From contig WGOA01000018.1 in the NCBI GenBank assembly GCA_016124275.1, positions 1-64,000 on the forward strand: DNA of 64,000 nucleotides, written 5' to 3'. Numbering within the stretch: position 1 is the first letter of the stretch; each line of letters begins with the position of its first letter. The position numbers were made by a program, and so were the translations under genes. This document shows, piece by piece, positions 1-8,287 of this stretch. A model generated the notes under the pieces. That model was not told where the DNA came from, ran no database searches, and saw only the letters and a program-made list of their open reading frames with translations. This stretch comes from Bacteroidota bacterium (GTDB taxonomy: Bacteria > Bacteroidota > Bacteroidia > Chitinophagales > BACL12).

Positions 1-1616
1 GAGCCATAGCGGCTGATCACTTGCAGGTTGTACGAGCCCGTTTCGCCAAAGAGGATAACGGGTTTAAAGACCGGATTGGAGCCGCCAGGCACGATGGCGT
101 TGGGCACGAAGACCTTGCCGATTTGCTCGGCGCAGGTTTCATTGGAGCGGCTGGTCAGGTTTTCGGTCAGTGCAAGGTCGGGCAGGTCGAGGGTGAAACG
201 GGCCTCGATGCGGTAGCAGAAAACCCCTTCGCCCGAAAGAAAGGCAGAGACGTCATCGGTGTATTGCAGCGCGGTAGACGGAAGCGTGACCAGCAGCGTC
301 CAAATGCCGGCGTCCAGGCGAAAGAGGTCGTAGCCATGCACGGTGGCGTTGGGCAGCTCGAAGGCGTTCCAGGTCAGGTTGTTGCTCAGGCCAAAGGCGG
401 CGTCGCTGCGCAGGCGGATGGTGCGGCCGGCACCGGAGGGCACGAGAGCTCCGCAACTGTCTTCGGTTTGAGCGCGGTAGTAGAGGCCGGCTTCCGTGGG
501 AAAGTCACTGAAGCTGAAGAAGCCGGCAGGTGGCACGGGAAAGTCGCCGCTGCCTCGGATGGACCAGGGCCCAGGCGTACCGCCGCGTTCCAGGCGCCAG
601 CTTTCGCCGTCAGCGAGTGGGTCAGTGTACCATTCCACAACAGCGGAATCGCTGGCGGCCATGGTGGCGTTGCGCAAGTAAACGAAGCGCGAAGGTTGCA
701 CTTTGGTGATGTTGCGGCAATGCGTGTTGGAGCGGGAGAAAACGCCATCGCCCCGCAGCGCGTGAACGCTGACGCAGACGGAATCGCCGTCGTTGACGGC
801 CAGGTTGTAGGCAAACAGGTCGCCGGGAACGCTGGCCACCACGGTTTCGGGCGCGCCGTTGACGGAGGTCACGATGTCGTGGCTGGCTATACCGCCGGGC
901 CATTCGGCGTAAGCATTCCAATTCAGGTTCCAGTTGCCGCAGATGTCCAGGTCCTGCTGCAGCAAAATGGTGGTGTGCGCCGGGTTGGCGAACAAGCCCA
1001 ACGTGCGGCAAGAGTCCAACGCTGCGATGGAATAGGTTTCGGGCTGCGTGTTCACGGCGGCGCCAAGGTCAGTGTACACGGTGTTGAAGCGGCCGTACAC
1101 CGTGTCAATGGGGGTGAATCCAACAACCTGTCGGTAAATAATATAAGAAGTAGTTTCGGGCGAAGGGCTGGGTAACCAGTTCAACTCCGCACCTGTGGGC
1201 ACAACCGTAACATAATCTATAATAGGTGGAACCGGATCGCGGTTGTCTAACGTGTCAGAAGTTGGTGCCGCAAAACCGGGACAATCGTAGTCAGGAATCA
1301 GGTAGTAATACCAGGTGCTGGTCACTCCATCGGCACCAATATGCGTAAACGTGCTGCTGGCTTCGGTCAGCACAGTGCTGAGCAGGCTGTAGGGCCCGTC
1401 CGGCGCAGTGGCTGCCCAGATTTCGTAGCCCTCAAACGGACCGCAGGGGTTGACCGATGGTGTCCAGGTCAAGGAAACATCACCGCTGAGCGAGTTGGTA
1501 GCGCAAAACAGTTCGGGCGGGTTGAGGCTTTGGGCGTGGGCATTGTTGAATAGAAGTAGGCAAACGAAAACAGCGGACAGCGTTGAACTTAAGGTATGGG
1601 CCTTGTTTGATAACAC
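1..1616 (-). CDS. Secreted FN3-like protein with T9SS type B sorting domain (3' end outside window)
   Basis: The reading frame is open from about 1727 to the left edge, so the C-terminus is missing (probably some 40-50 residues). A GTG at 1616 gives a good signal peptide with a hydrophobic core and an AHA/QS cleavage site near residue 29. An ATG at 1727 is in frame but adds 37 residues that do not look like a signal, so I prefer the GTG; this is uncertain. The body has several fibronectin-III-like beta-sandwich stretches (for example LTWTPSVNPCG and LNWNAYAEW) with scattered cysteines. The end reads KVFVPNAIVPGG followed by YNLQVISRYG, which is the gliding-motility-associated C-terminal domain used for T9SS export. 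Function is unknown beyond being a secreted or surface protein. Such cargo usually depends on a PorP/SprF partner; none lies next to it inside the window. Confidence 0.8.
   Translation of the reverse strand, partial: MLSNKAHTLSSTLSAVFVCLLLFNNAHAQSLNPPELFCATNSLSGDVSLTWTPSVNPCGPFEGYEIWAATAPDGPYSLLSTVLTEASSTFTHIGADGVTSTWYYYLIPDYDCPGFAAPTSDTLDNRDPVPPIIDYVTVVPTGAELNWLPSPSPETTSYIIYRQVVGFTPIDTVYGRFNTVYTDLGAAVNTQPETYSIAALDSCRTLGLFANPAHTTILLQQDLDICGNWNLNWNAYAEWPGGIASHDIVTSVNGAPETVVASVPGDLFAYNLAVNDGDSVCVSVHALRGDGVFSRSNTHCRNITKVQPSRFVYLRNATMAASDSAVVEWYTDPLADGESWRLERGGTPGPWSIRGSGDFPVPPAGFFSFSDFPTEAGLYYRAQTEDSCGALVPSGAGRTIRLRSDAAFGLSNNLTWNAFELPNATVHGYDLFRLDAGIWTLLVTLPSTALQYTDDVSAFLSGEGVFCYRIEARFTLDLPDLALTENLTSRSNETCAEQIGKVFVPNAIVPGGSNPVFKPVILFGETGSYNLQVISRYG
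225..238. repeat. Copy of dispersed 14-mer CCCTTCGCCCGAAA
   Basis: Exact copy of the recurrent sequence described in the findings; here it lies inside the coding region of the first T9SS protein. Its core TTCGCCCGAA has inverted arms TTCG/CGAA. Confidence 0.6.
1154..1167. repeat. Copy of dispersed 14-mer (reverse orientation TTTCGGGCGAAGGG)
   Basis: Second exact copy, in the same gene but in the opposite orientation, where it encodes Ser-Pro-Ser-Pro-Glu. Confidence 0.6.
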
Positions 1617-1817
1617 TGGTTTAAGGTTGAAGCCAAATGATAGTACGCAAGTGAGCAAATGCGATAGGCGAAATGAATGTATTGATGCGTGGTCATGAAA
1701 CAAACCGGCGTTACAGCAACATTGCATTCCTTTATATATTTGTATTAAATGTTTATTTAGCATGGTGTTCAAACAAAGACACGCACTTACAATTTTGAGC
1801 CCTTTGCAGGAGTGCGG

Positions 1818-1982
1818 CTACCTTTGACCAACAGGTGTTACTTTATTTTCTAATAGTTTATTTTTTATATACAATTTTAATTCATCAAGTGTCATGTGCT
1901 TAGTTTCCTGACTAATCTTTTCCCGGATTTCACGCATCATTTTGACAGCGTCAAATGGTTCTTGGTTTTCATTCATTTTCAT
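1818..1982 (-). CDS. Small protein, putative antitoxin of the adjacent PIN toxin
   Basis: A 54-residue frame begins with ATG AAA ATG at 1982 and stops with TAG at 1818. It overlaps the last 14 bases of the PIN-domain gene upstream, so the two are almost certainly co-translated. The protein is charged and helical, with the segment DAVKMMREIREKISQET followed by MTLDELKLYIKNKLLE, and has no membrane segment. Short proteins of this look (an MREIREKIS-type helix followed by T-x-E-E-L) often sit directly behind PIN-domain toxins in Bacteroidota and cyanobacteria. I therefore infer an antitoxin role; no DNA-binding motif is obvious. The stretch is much richer in A and T than its neighbours, which suggests horizontal acquisition. 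Confidence 0.65.
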   Translation of the reverse strand: MKMNENQEPFDAVKMMREIREKISQETKHMTLDELKLYIKNKLLENKVTPVGQR

Positions 1983-2433
1983 ATCGAACTAAGTCTTTTG
2001 GGCTTCTAATTTCCAGCATGGAGTATCCAATCTTTAAATTTACTGAATTGTATCCTTTAATTCTATCTAAATTTACAATATGCTTAAAATTCCAACTTGC
2101 CAGAACATCAACTTTGTTTATAGAAGCTAAGGCAATGTGGCGGCAATCTTCTATGCTTGTAATTCCAACTACGTTATTTTCTACATACAAGTTAGCTAGC
2201 TTGATTGCTTCTTCCGTTAACTCAATACGTTCAAAGTAATGAGCCGGGTACTTGAGCAACAATTCCCTTACGTGAATAGGAGCTTCAATAAGTTCCAAGT
2301 CCAGCAGATCAGATACTACGAATTTTACTTCTTGAGCCTCTAGGCGCTGGAAGAGTTTTATGGTTGCTTCTTTGAACTCTTCGTCAAAGTAGCCACCAAC
2401 TACTGAAGTATCTATGTATATTCTTTGAACCAT
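1969..2433 (-). CDS. PIN-domain protein, VapC-like toxin
   Basis: 154 residues starting MVQRIYIDTSVVGGYFDEEF. The N-terminal YIDTSV carries the first PIN-domain aspartate, and later acidic residues (DLELIEAP, then a TSIEDCRHIA segment and an ASWNFKHI motif) match the PIN RNase fold of the type seen in VapC-like toxins. A longer in-frame reading upstream runs into the preceding peptidase gene and is not credible. The start at 2433 lies 13 bases downstream of the end of the M16 gene, so the module may be read from the peptidase transcript. Expected activity is Mg2+-dependent cleavage of RNA, held in check by the overlapping small gene. Family assignment is firm; toxin behaviour is inference. 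Confidence 0.75.
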   Translation of the reverse strand: MVQRIYIDTSVVGGYFDEEFKEATIKLFQRLEAQEVKFVVSDLLDLELIEAPIHVRELLLKYPAHYFERIELTEEAIKLANLYVENNVVGITSIEDCRHIALASINKVDVLASWNFKHIVNLDRIKGYNSVNLKIGYSMLEIRSPKDLVRYENE

Positions 2434-2446
2434 AGAAAATATTGTG

Positions 2447-3760
2447 TTAAACCCCAACCCCATTCGCCCCTGAAACCGCGGCTTCTTCCGGCCAGCCCAC
2501 CACCAGTTCCAGCAGGTCATCCTGAAGCAGGTAGCGTTTGGCCAGGGTTTGCAATTGAACGGGCGTAACGGTGCGAATCGTATCCACGAGCTGCTGCACG
2601 TAGTCCATGGGCAGGTGGCCCTGGAGGATGCCGCGGACGGTGTCGGCAGTGCGGAAGGGGCCGTCAATGGAGCCCAGAATGGTGCCGAGCAGGTAGTTGC
2701 GCACCAGGTCCAGCTCTTCGTCGCCGACGGGAGTGTCGCGGAGGCGCTGCATTTCGGTGTACACTTCGGTGATGGCGGGCTGGCAGACGTGCGAGCCCAC
2801 TTCGGCGCTGATGTAGAAGTAGGAGGCGTCGTCCAGGTGGGTCATACCGGAGTAGATGCCGTAGGTGTAGCCTTTGTCTTCGCGGATGTTGCTCATCAGG
2901 CGCGACCCGAAATAGCCGCCCAAAATGGTGTTGAGCACAAAGAAGCGCCGGTAGTCTTCATGGCTTTTGGCCATGATGGGTTTGGCAAAGCGAAGGGCCG
3001 ATTGCACGGAGCCGGTCTTAACCTGGTGAATGTTCAGCGACGCGGCAGGCTGGGCAGCGGCGTAAGGGGTAGCCGCAATGTGCGTGCGAACGGAGCGACC
3101 AAAGGCGGCTTCGGCAAAGTCCAGGACCTGATCGGTGATGCGGCCGGCGGCAATGAGGAAGGGTTGGCTTTGGGCGATGGTGCGGCGGTGGTGATCCAGA
3201 AGCGACTGTCGCGTGAGGGACGAGAACAATTCGCCCGTCATTTTATAGCCGTAGGGATGCTGGGGCCCGTAGAGCGCCTCGCGCAGGCCGGTGTCAGCAA
3301 GATAATCAACCTTCTGTTCGCGAATTTTGATTTTCTGGCGGTTGTTGCGCACGTAGTTGGCGCATTCTTTTTCGGGGTAGCTGGCCTCGTAAACGATGCC
3401 GTGCACCACCGGCAGCAGACGGTCCAGGAAGCGGTTGAGGCCCTGCAATTGCAGCGTGGTGTAGTCGAAACCGCCGCGCACTTTGAGCGAAGCGCCGTAG
3501 CGTTCTACCGTTTCGGCGATGGCCGTGCCGTTGAGGCCGGGCGCCCCTTCGGTCATGAGTTTGGCGGCGGCGGCGGATACGCCTGGCGCGGTTTCATAGC
3601 GGCGACCGGCTGGAAAGACGGCCTCCAGTTTGAGGATGTCGTCAGCGGCGCCATCAATGGCGTAAAGCGGCACACCGTTGCTCAGCACGTGCTTTTCAGG
3701 GTGCACGAAATGCGCGTCGGTGATGGGGTGCATGAGCGGAGGGGCGGGAAGCTGGGCCAT
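2447..3760 (-). CDS. M16-family peptidase-like protein, non-catalytic subunit
   Basis: 437 residues with the two-lobed insulinase/pitrilysin fold. The usual HxxEH zinc motif is absent from the N-terminal lobe, where the protein reads SAAAAKLMTEGAPGLNG. A C-terminal lobe carries the typical sequence DKGYTYGIYSGM. Bacteroidota commonly encode M16 proteases as a catalytic plus a non-catalytic gene, and the upstream neighbour on the same strand, 78 bases away, has the intact zinc motif. I therefore read this as the substrate-chamber partner in a heterodimer. No clear signal peptide is visible at the start MAQLPAPPLMHP, so it may be cytoplasmic or periplasmic. Confidence 0.85.
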   Translation of the reverse strand: MAQLPAPPLMHPITDAHFVHPEKHVLSNGVPLYAIDGAADDILKLEAVFPAGRRYETAPGVSAAAAKLMTEGAPGLNGTAIAETVERYGASLKVRGGFDYTTLQLQGLNRFLDRLLPVVHGIVYEASYPEKECANYVRNNRQKIKIREQKVDYLADTGLREALYGPQHPYGYKMTGELFSSLTRQSLLDHHRRTIAQSQPFLIAAGRITDQVLDFAEAAFGRSVRTHIAATPYAAAQPAASLNIHQVKTGSVQSALRFAKPIMAKSHEDYRRFFVLNTILGGYFGSRLMSNIREDKGYTYGIYSGMTHLDDASYFYISAEVGSHVCQPAITEVYTEMQRLRDTPVGDEELDLVRNYLLGTILGSIDGPFRTADTVRGILQGHLPMDYVQQLVDTIRTVTPVQLQTLAKRYLLQDDLLELVVGWPEEAAVSGANGVGV

Positions 3761-3838
3761 GGGGGCGGTTTGGCGTTGGGAGAATGTGGATTGAACGTTT
3801 GTTCAGTGTAATGAATGTCAGGAGAAGCGCTGCCGAGC

Positions 3839-5089
3839 TTAACTCAATACTGGTTGCTTGGCGAGATAATGCAGGGTGTTGCACTTCTCAGGCTGCAGCA
3901 CCTCATCGGCCACGCGCTGGATGTCGGCGGCGGTGACGCGGCGGTATTGCTCCATTTCTTCGTTGACCAGCGAAGCGTCGCCGAGCAATTCGTAGTAGGC
4001 CAGTTTCATGGCTTTGCCGAGCACGCTGACGTTACCGAAGGCTTCATAAGCTTCGCTCTGGTTGCGGGCCTTTTCCACCTCTTCTTCGGAAACGGGCTCG
4101 CGGCGCATGCGCTGGAGTTCTTCGTCCAGCGCGGCTTCGGCTTCGGCGCGGTCCACCCCTTCGGCGAACTTGCCTTCTACCACAAACAGCCCTTGGTCAA
4201 ACGAGCCGGTTACGTAGGCTTCCAGGTCGCTGAACAGCTCGTTTTCCATGACCAGTCGGCGATGCAGACGGCCCGATTCACCGGCGCTGAGCGTGTCGCT
4301 GAGCAGGTCGGTGGCGTGGTAATCGGCGTGGGTGCGGGTGCACATGGGCCAGGCGCGGTAGAGCACGTCTACGGGCACGTCGGCTTCAACGGTCATTTGA
4401 CGGGAGCCTCGTTGGAAGGGCTCCATAGGCAGGTTGCGGCGGTTAGGTGTGCCTTGCTCGATGCCGCCAAACCACTTCTGCGCCAATTCCAGCACCTGCC
4501 CGGTTTTCACGCCCCCGGAAACAGCCAAAATGGCGTTGTTAGGGCGATAAAAGCGGTAGAAAAAGTTGCGCACATCGTCCAAACTGGCTTCTTCAACATG
4601 CGAAAGCTCCAACCCGATGGTGGGCCAGCGGTAGGGGTGCACGGTGTAGGCCAGCGCGCGCAGTTTGTGCCAGACGTCGCCGTAGGGTTGGTTGATGTAG
4701 TGTTCCTTGAATTCCTCGCACACCACTTTGCGCTGCACGTCCAGCGAGCGCTCGCTGAAATCGAGCAGGTTCATGCGGTCTGCTTCCAACCAAAACGCGG
4801 TTTCCAGGTTGGCGGCCGGCAACACGTCGTAATAGTTGGTCAGGTCGTTGGTGGTGTAGGCGTTGTTGTTGCCGCCGGCGCGCTGCAGCACCGTGTCAAA
4901 TTCGGGCACGCCCGCGGAACCGCCGAACATCAGGTGCTCAAACAGGTGCGCAAAACCGGTGCGGCCGGCCTCTTCGTCACGCGCGCCCACGTCGTAAAGC
5001 ACATTCACAGCGGCCATGGGGCTGCTCGAGTCTTCGTGTACAAGAATGCGCAGTCCGTTGGCCAGGGTATGTTGGTGGTAGGAAATCAT
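3839..5089 (-). CDS. M16-family zinc metallopeptidase, catalytic subunit
   Basis: 416 residues from ATG 5089 (MISYHQHTLANGLRILVHED). The zinc site HxxEH is present as HLFEH in FAHLFEHLMFGG near residue 48, and a second glutamate about 75 residues later fits the HxxEHx(~76)E pattern. The frame extends upstream without a stop, but that part has no family similarity, while the M16 domain normally begins with a 'LxNGLxV' strand close to the N-terminus, which fixes the start. It is transcribed ahead of the non-catalytic M16 gene. Likely role: degradation of peptides or small unfolded proteins. No signal peptide is evident. Confidence 0.9.
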   Translation of the reverse strand: MISYHQHTLANGLRILVHEDSSSPMAAVNVLYDVGARDEEAGRTGFAHLFEHLMFGGSAGVPEFDTVLQRAGGNNNAYTTNDLTNYYDVLPAANLETAFWLEADRMNLLDFSERSLDVQRKVVCEEFKEHYINQPYGDVWHKLRALAYTVHPYRWPTIGLELSHVEEASLDDVRNFFYRFYRPNNAILAVSGGVKTGQVLELAQKWFGGIEQGTPNRRNLPMEPFQRGSRQMTVEADVPVDVLYRAWPMCTRTHADYHATDLLSDTLSAGESGRLHRRLVMENELFSDLEAYVTGSFDQGLFVVEGKFAEGVDRAEAEAALDEELQRMRREPVSEEEVEKARNQSEAYEAFGNVSVLGKAMKLAYYELLGDASLVNEEMEQYRRVTAADIQRVADEVLQPEKCNTLHYLAKQPVLS

Positions 5090-5169
5090 GGTGGGGGTAA
5101 GCTGTCTTGAACGTTTCGCCAGGTGGCGTGTTTGATCTTGGGCAAGGGTTTTGCGGGCGAAAGGGGTCC

Positions 5170-5184
5170 GTTGCGCAGCGCAAC
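5170..5184. other. Perfect inverted repeat GTTGCGC-A-GCGCAAC
   Basis: Seven-base arms around a single base, in the 183-base divergent spacer between the M16 gene and mqnC. It could be an operator or a short hairpin. No terminator-like T-run follows on either strand. Confidence 0.4.
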
Positions 5185-5204
5185 AGTTGCTGCGGGCCAG
5201 CGAA

Positions 5205-5218
5205 GCCTTTCGCCCGAA
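5205..5218. repeat. Variant copy of the dispersed 14-mer
   Basis: CCTTTCGCCCGAAA, with one mismatch in the outer arm and a perfect TTCGCCCGAA core. It ends 17 bases before the TACCTTTG box of mqnC, roughly where a -33 element would sit. Confidence 0.5.
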
Positions 5219-5235
5219 ACCGTTAGCGGAGGCGC

Positions 5236-5243
5236 TACCTTTG
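5236..5243 (+). promoter_or_regulatory. Bacteroidota -7 promoter element of mqnC
   Basis: TACCTTTG matches TAnnTTTG and lies 29 bases upstream of the mqnC ATG. No clear -33 TTG is found at the usual spacing. Confidence 0.45.
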
Positions 5244-5272
5244 CAAGCGTTAAAGATAATCCCGGCGAAGCT

Positions 5273-6397
5273 ATGAACCTTCAACCGCTCTACCGCAAGG
5301 CCCTCAACCTGGAATGGCTCAGTGTTGAGGAGGGTATACACCTGTTGGAAAAGGCCCCGACGGCCGAATTGATGCATGTGGCCAACCGGCTGCGGATGCA
5401 AAAGAAGCCTGCGGCGGAGGTGACCTGGATCATTGACCGCAACCTGAACACCACCAATGTGTGCGTGGCCAATTGCAAGTTTTGCAATTTCTTCCGGGTG
5501 CCGGGGCACGGCGAGGCGTACATCACGGACCGCGAGACTTACCGGACCAAAATTGCGGAGACCATCCGCTACGGCGGGGAGCAGCTGTTGCTGCAGGGCG
5601 GGCACCATCCGGAGCTGGGCCTGGAGTTTTACGCGCGTATTTTCCGCGAAATCAAGGAGGATTTTCCGAATGTGAAGCTGCACGCACTGGGTCCGCCGGA
5701 GATTGTGCACATCGCGGGACTGGGCGGGCATACCTACGAGCATGTGCTCCGCACGCTGCGCGAAGCGGGCATGGACAGCCTTCCGGGCCCTGGCGCGGAG
5801 ATTTTGGTGGACCGGGTGCGCGCCATTATCGCCACAGGCAAGTGCAACAGCCAGGAATGGCTGGACGTGATGCGCACGGCGCACCAATTGAACATCACCA
5901 CGTCGGCCACCATGATGTTTGGCCACATTGAGACCCTTGAAGAGCGTTTTCTGCACCTGGAGAAGCTGCGGCAGGTGCAGAGCGAAAAACCCGCGCACGC
6001 CAAGGGGTTCATCGCGTTCATTCCCTGGACGTTCCAAGACGTGGACACCACGCTAAAGCGCATTCGCCGGGCCAAAAACGACACTACCGGCGAGGAATAC
6101 ATTCGCATGATCGCGCTTTCGCGCATGTTTTTGCCCAATATTGAGAACATTCAGGCCTCCTGGCTCACGGTGGGCAAGGCCATTGCGCAGGCCTGTTTGC
6201 ACGCGGGTGCCAACGATTTCGGCAGCATCATGATTGAAGAAAACGTGGTGTCTGCAGCCGGTGCGCCGCACCGTTTTACGTCGCGAAGCATTCAGGAGGC
6301 CATTCGCGAGGCGGGTTTTGAGCCGCGCCTGCGCAACCAGCAGTACGAGTTTCGGGCCTTGCCGGAGCTTATGGAAGAGCAGGTCATTACCTACTAA
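5273..6397 (+). CDS. mqnC: Cyclic dehypoxanthinyl futalosine synthase (radical SAM)
   Basis: 374 residues. The radical SAM cluster motif CxxxCxxC is seen as CVANCKFCNFF near residue 64. Downstream blocks LLLQGGHHPELGLEFY, DSLPGPGAEILVDRVR, SATMMFGH and NDFGSIMIEENVVSAAG are typical of MqnC. The enzyme cyclises dehypoxanthinyl futalosine in the futalosine route to menaquinone, so this organism probably makes its respiratory quinone by that route. The frame is open further upstream, but ATG 5273 starts the family-like sequence MNLQPLYRKALNLEWLS and follows the promoter core. MqnE is a related radical SAM enzyme, but the C-terminal RNQQYEFR block and overall pattern favour MqnC. It stands alone here; the other mqn genes are not in the window. 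Confidence 0.93.
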   Translation: MNLQPLYRKALNLEWLSVEEGIHLLEKAPTAELMHVANRLRMQKKPAAEVTWIIDRNLNTTNVCVANCKFCNFFRVPGHGEAYITDRETYRTKIAETIRYGGEQLLLQGGHHPELGLEFYARIFREIKEDFPNVKLHALGPPEIVHIAGLGGHTYEHVLRTLREAGMDSLPGPGAEILVDRVRAIIATGKCNSQEWLDVMRTAHQLNITTSATMMFGHIETLEERFLHLEKLRQVQSEKPAHAKGFIAFIPWTFQDVDTTLKRIRRAKNDTTGEEYIRMIALSRMFLPNIENIQASWLTVGKAIAQACLHAGANDFGSIMIEENVVSAAGAPHRFTSRSIQEAIREAGFEPRLRNQQYEFRALPELMEEQVITY

Positions 6398-6442
6398 TTT
6401 GCGAAAAGATGCGGAAAGGGGCGTCATTCCGGGCTGCTAAGT

Positions 6443-6472
6443 TTGGAATACCCTGCTGTATGGCTACCTTTG
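6443..6472 (+). promoter_or_regulatory. Promoter of the ATP synthase cluster
   Basis: A -33 TTG (6443-6445) and a -7 TACCTTTG (6465-6472) are separated by 19 bases, the classical Bacteroidota spacing. Transcription would begin near 6479, some 40 bases before the atpB ATG. Confidence 0.65.
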
Positions 6473-6521
6473 CAGCGTAAAAAAAAACGCCCGCAACTTG
6501 GCCATTCGAAAATTCCGGACC

Positions 6522-7898
6522 ATGTCAGCTAATCTGTTGATTACCAGTGTTTTCGCTGTTGGTATGGGTGTATTTAGCCCTGTTTTGGCCAGCGCAGAGC
6601 AGGCGGATCACGGCTCGGAGCAACAGCACGCGGTGGATCACGCTGAAACGCATGCTTCGGATGCTCATGGCGCCGTTCATGCGGACGATACGTACGCGGG
6701 CGATGCCCATACCGATGCAGCACATGCTGATGCAGCGCACGGCGACGAGCATGCCGACCATGCCAATGACCCTTGCGCCGCCAGCCACGGCGAGCACGGA
6801 GGCCACGGCGAAGGTTCTGGAGAAGGCTACGATCCCACGCCCATGATTCTGCACCACATTGCAGATGCCAACGAATGGGAGATTTTTCACGGCGCCACCC
6901 TTCCCCTTCCCTGCATTGCTTATATAAAAGGAGAGGGCATCAAGTTCTTCATGAGTTCCAAGCTCGAAGGGGGCCATCGCGCCTACGACGGCTTTATCAT
7001 GAACCACGGCCGTTTGATGCGGGTCGAAGGGGAAGGATTCCCTTCCGGCAAGGTTGATTTGCACAACGACGGCCATTTTATGACCGACGAGGTCACCGGA
7101 AAAGCCCTGCTTTGCTACAACAACCAGGTGTTTACGGCCGGTCGCCACGATCTGGTGCGCGATGGGTTTGCATACCCTTGGTTTGATTTCAGCATTACCA
7201 AGAATGTGGCCGCCCTCTTTCTGGTGGCCATTATCATGGTCTGGATTTTCATGGCGGTTGCCGCGGCTTATCGCCGCCGGGCGGGCATGGCCCCAAAGGG
7301 CTTGCAGGCGTTCATTGAGCCGCTGGTCAATTTTGTGCGCGAAGACATCGCGGTGCCCAACCTGGGCAAAAACGCCGACCGCTTCATGCCCTTCCTGATG
7401 ACGGTGTTTTTCTTCATCTGGATCGGCAACATGATCGGCCAGTTGCCGTTCATCAGCAACCCCAACCTGACGGGCAACATCACGGTAACGCTGGCGCTTT
7501 CGCTGATTACCTTTCTGTTGACCAACATCAACGGCACCAAGTCTTACTGGCACCACAACCTTACTGCTCCGGGCACGCCGGCTTTCGTAAAGCCGATCCT
7601 GATCCCGATTGAAATCTTTGGCATTTTCACCAAGCCCTTCGCCCTGATGATTCGTCTTTTTGCCAACATTACGGCAGGACACATCATCGTGCTGAGCCTC
7701 ACGGCGCTGATTTTCGTATTCGGCAACCTGGGTCAAAGCATCCCGGGCAGCCTGGGAGGGGCGGCCGTTGCCGTGCCTTTTGTGCTGTTCATGGGCTTGA
7801 TTGAATTGCTCGTGGCTTTCCTGCAGGCCTTCATTTTTACCATGCTGTCGGCGTTGTTCATCGGCATGGCGGTTGAAGACCACAGCGAACACCATTGA
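6522..7898 (+). CDS. atpB: F0F1 ATP synthase subunit a with His-rich N-terminal extension
   Basis: 458 residues. A signal peptide (about 1-25, ending LASA) is followed by an unusual segment, residues about 26-105, very rich in His, Asp, Ala and Glu. A soluble domain comes next, and then the membrane core from about residue 225 with five or six hydrophobic helices. The essential stator arginine sits in ALMIRLFANITAGH (Arg378), opposite the c-ring glutamate. Subunit a forms the proton half-channels. A TTG at 6498 is in frame, but ATG 6522 gives the better signal peptide. Bacteroidota AtpB proteins often have a periplasmic extension; the strong histidine bias here is notable. First gene of atpBEFHAG. 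Confidence 0.93.
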   Translation: MSANLLITSVFAVGMGVFSPVLASAEQADHGSEQQHAVDHAETHASDAHGAVHADDTYAGDAHTDAAHADAAHGDEHADHANDPCAASHGEHGGHGEGSGEGYDPTPMILHHIADANEWEIFHGATLPLPCIAYIKGEGIKFFMSSKLEGGHRAYDGFIMNHGRLMRVEGEGFPSGKVDLHNDGHFMTDEVTGKALLCYNNQVFTAGRHDLVRDGFAYPWFDFSITKNVAALFLVAIIMVWIFMAVAAAYRRRAGMAPKGLQAFIEPLVNFVREDIAVPNLGKNADRFMPFLMTVFFFIWIGNMIGQLPFISNPNLTGNITVTLALSLITFLLTNINGTKSYWHHNLTAPGTPAFVKPILIPIEIFGIFTKPFALMIRLFANITAGHIIVLSLTALIFVFGNLGQSIPGSLGGAAVAVPFVLFMGLIELLVAFLQAFIFTMLSALFIGMAVEDHSEHH

Positions 7899-7941
7899 TC
7901 TTCTCATTTTTTAATGATCGCATTTTTTACGGTTCCCCTAA

Positions 7942-8193
<252 letters not shown>

Positions 8194-8204
8194 CATTTCC
8201 CTCG

Positions 8205-8250
8205 AAAAGGCGCTTCCCGGCGGTTGGCCGGGTGCGCCTTTTCTTCTTTT
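8205..8250 (+). terminator. Terminator-like hairpin between atpE and atpF
   Basis: Arms AAAAGGCGC (8205-8213) and GCGCCTTTT (8234-8242) enclose an inner stem CCCGGC/GCCGGG with loop GGTTG, followed by the T-rich cttctttt. It lies inside the operon, so it is probably a partial terminator or an mRNA 3'-end stabiliser that raises atpE (and atpB) output over the distal subunits. Confidence 0.65.
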
Positions 8251-8287
8251 GACCTGACCCCCTTTCCCAAACCGGAAACTCAATCAT

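Noticed and set aside
21-1175. Long plus-strand open frame of 384 codons
   Set aside because: It is antisense to the T9SS protein gene, has no domain, and its composition (Gly-Val-Ala-Gln rich) is that of a shadow frame.
2549-5110. Two long plus-strand frames opposite the M16 genes
   Set aside because: Shadow frames of the two peptidases; no signal, motif or promoter.
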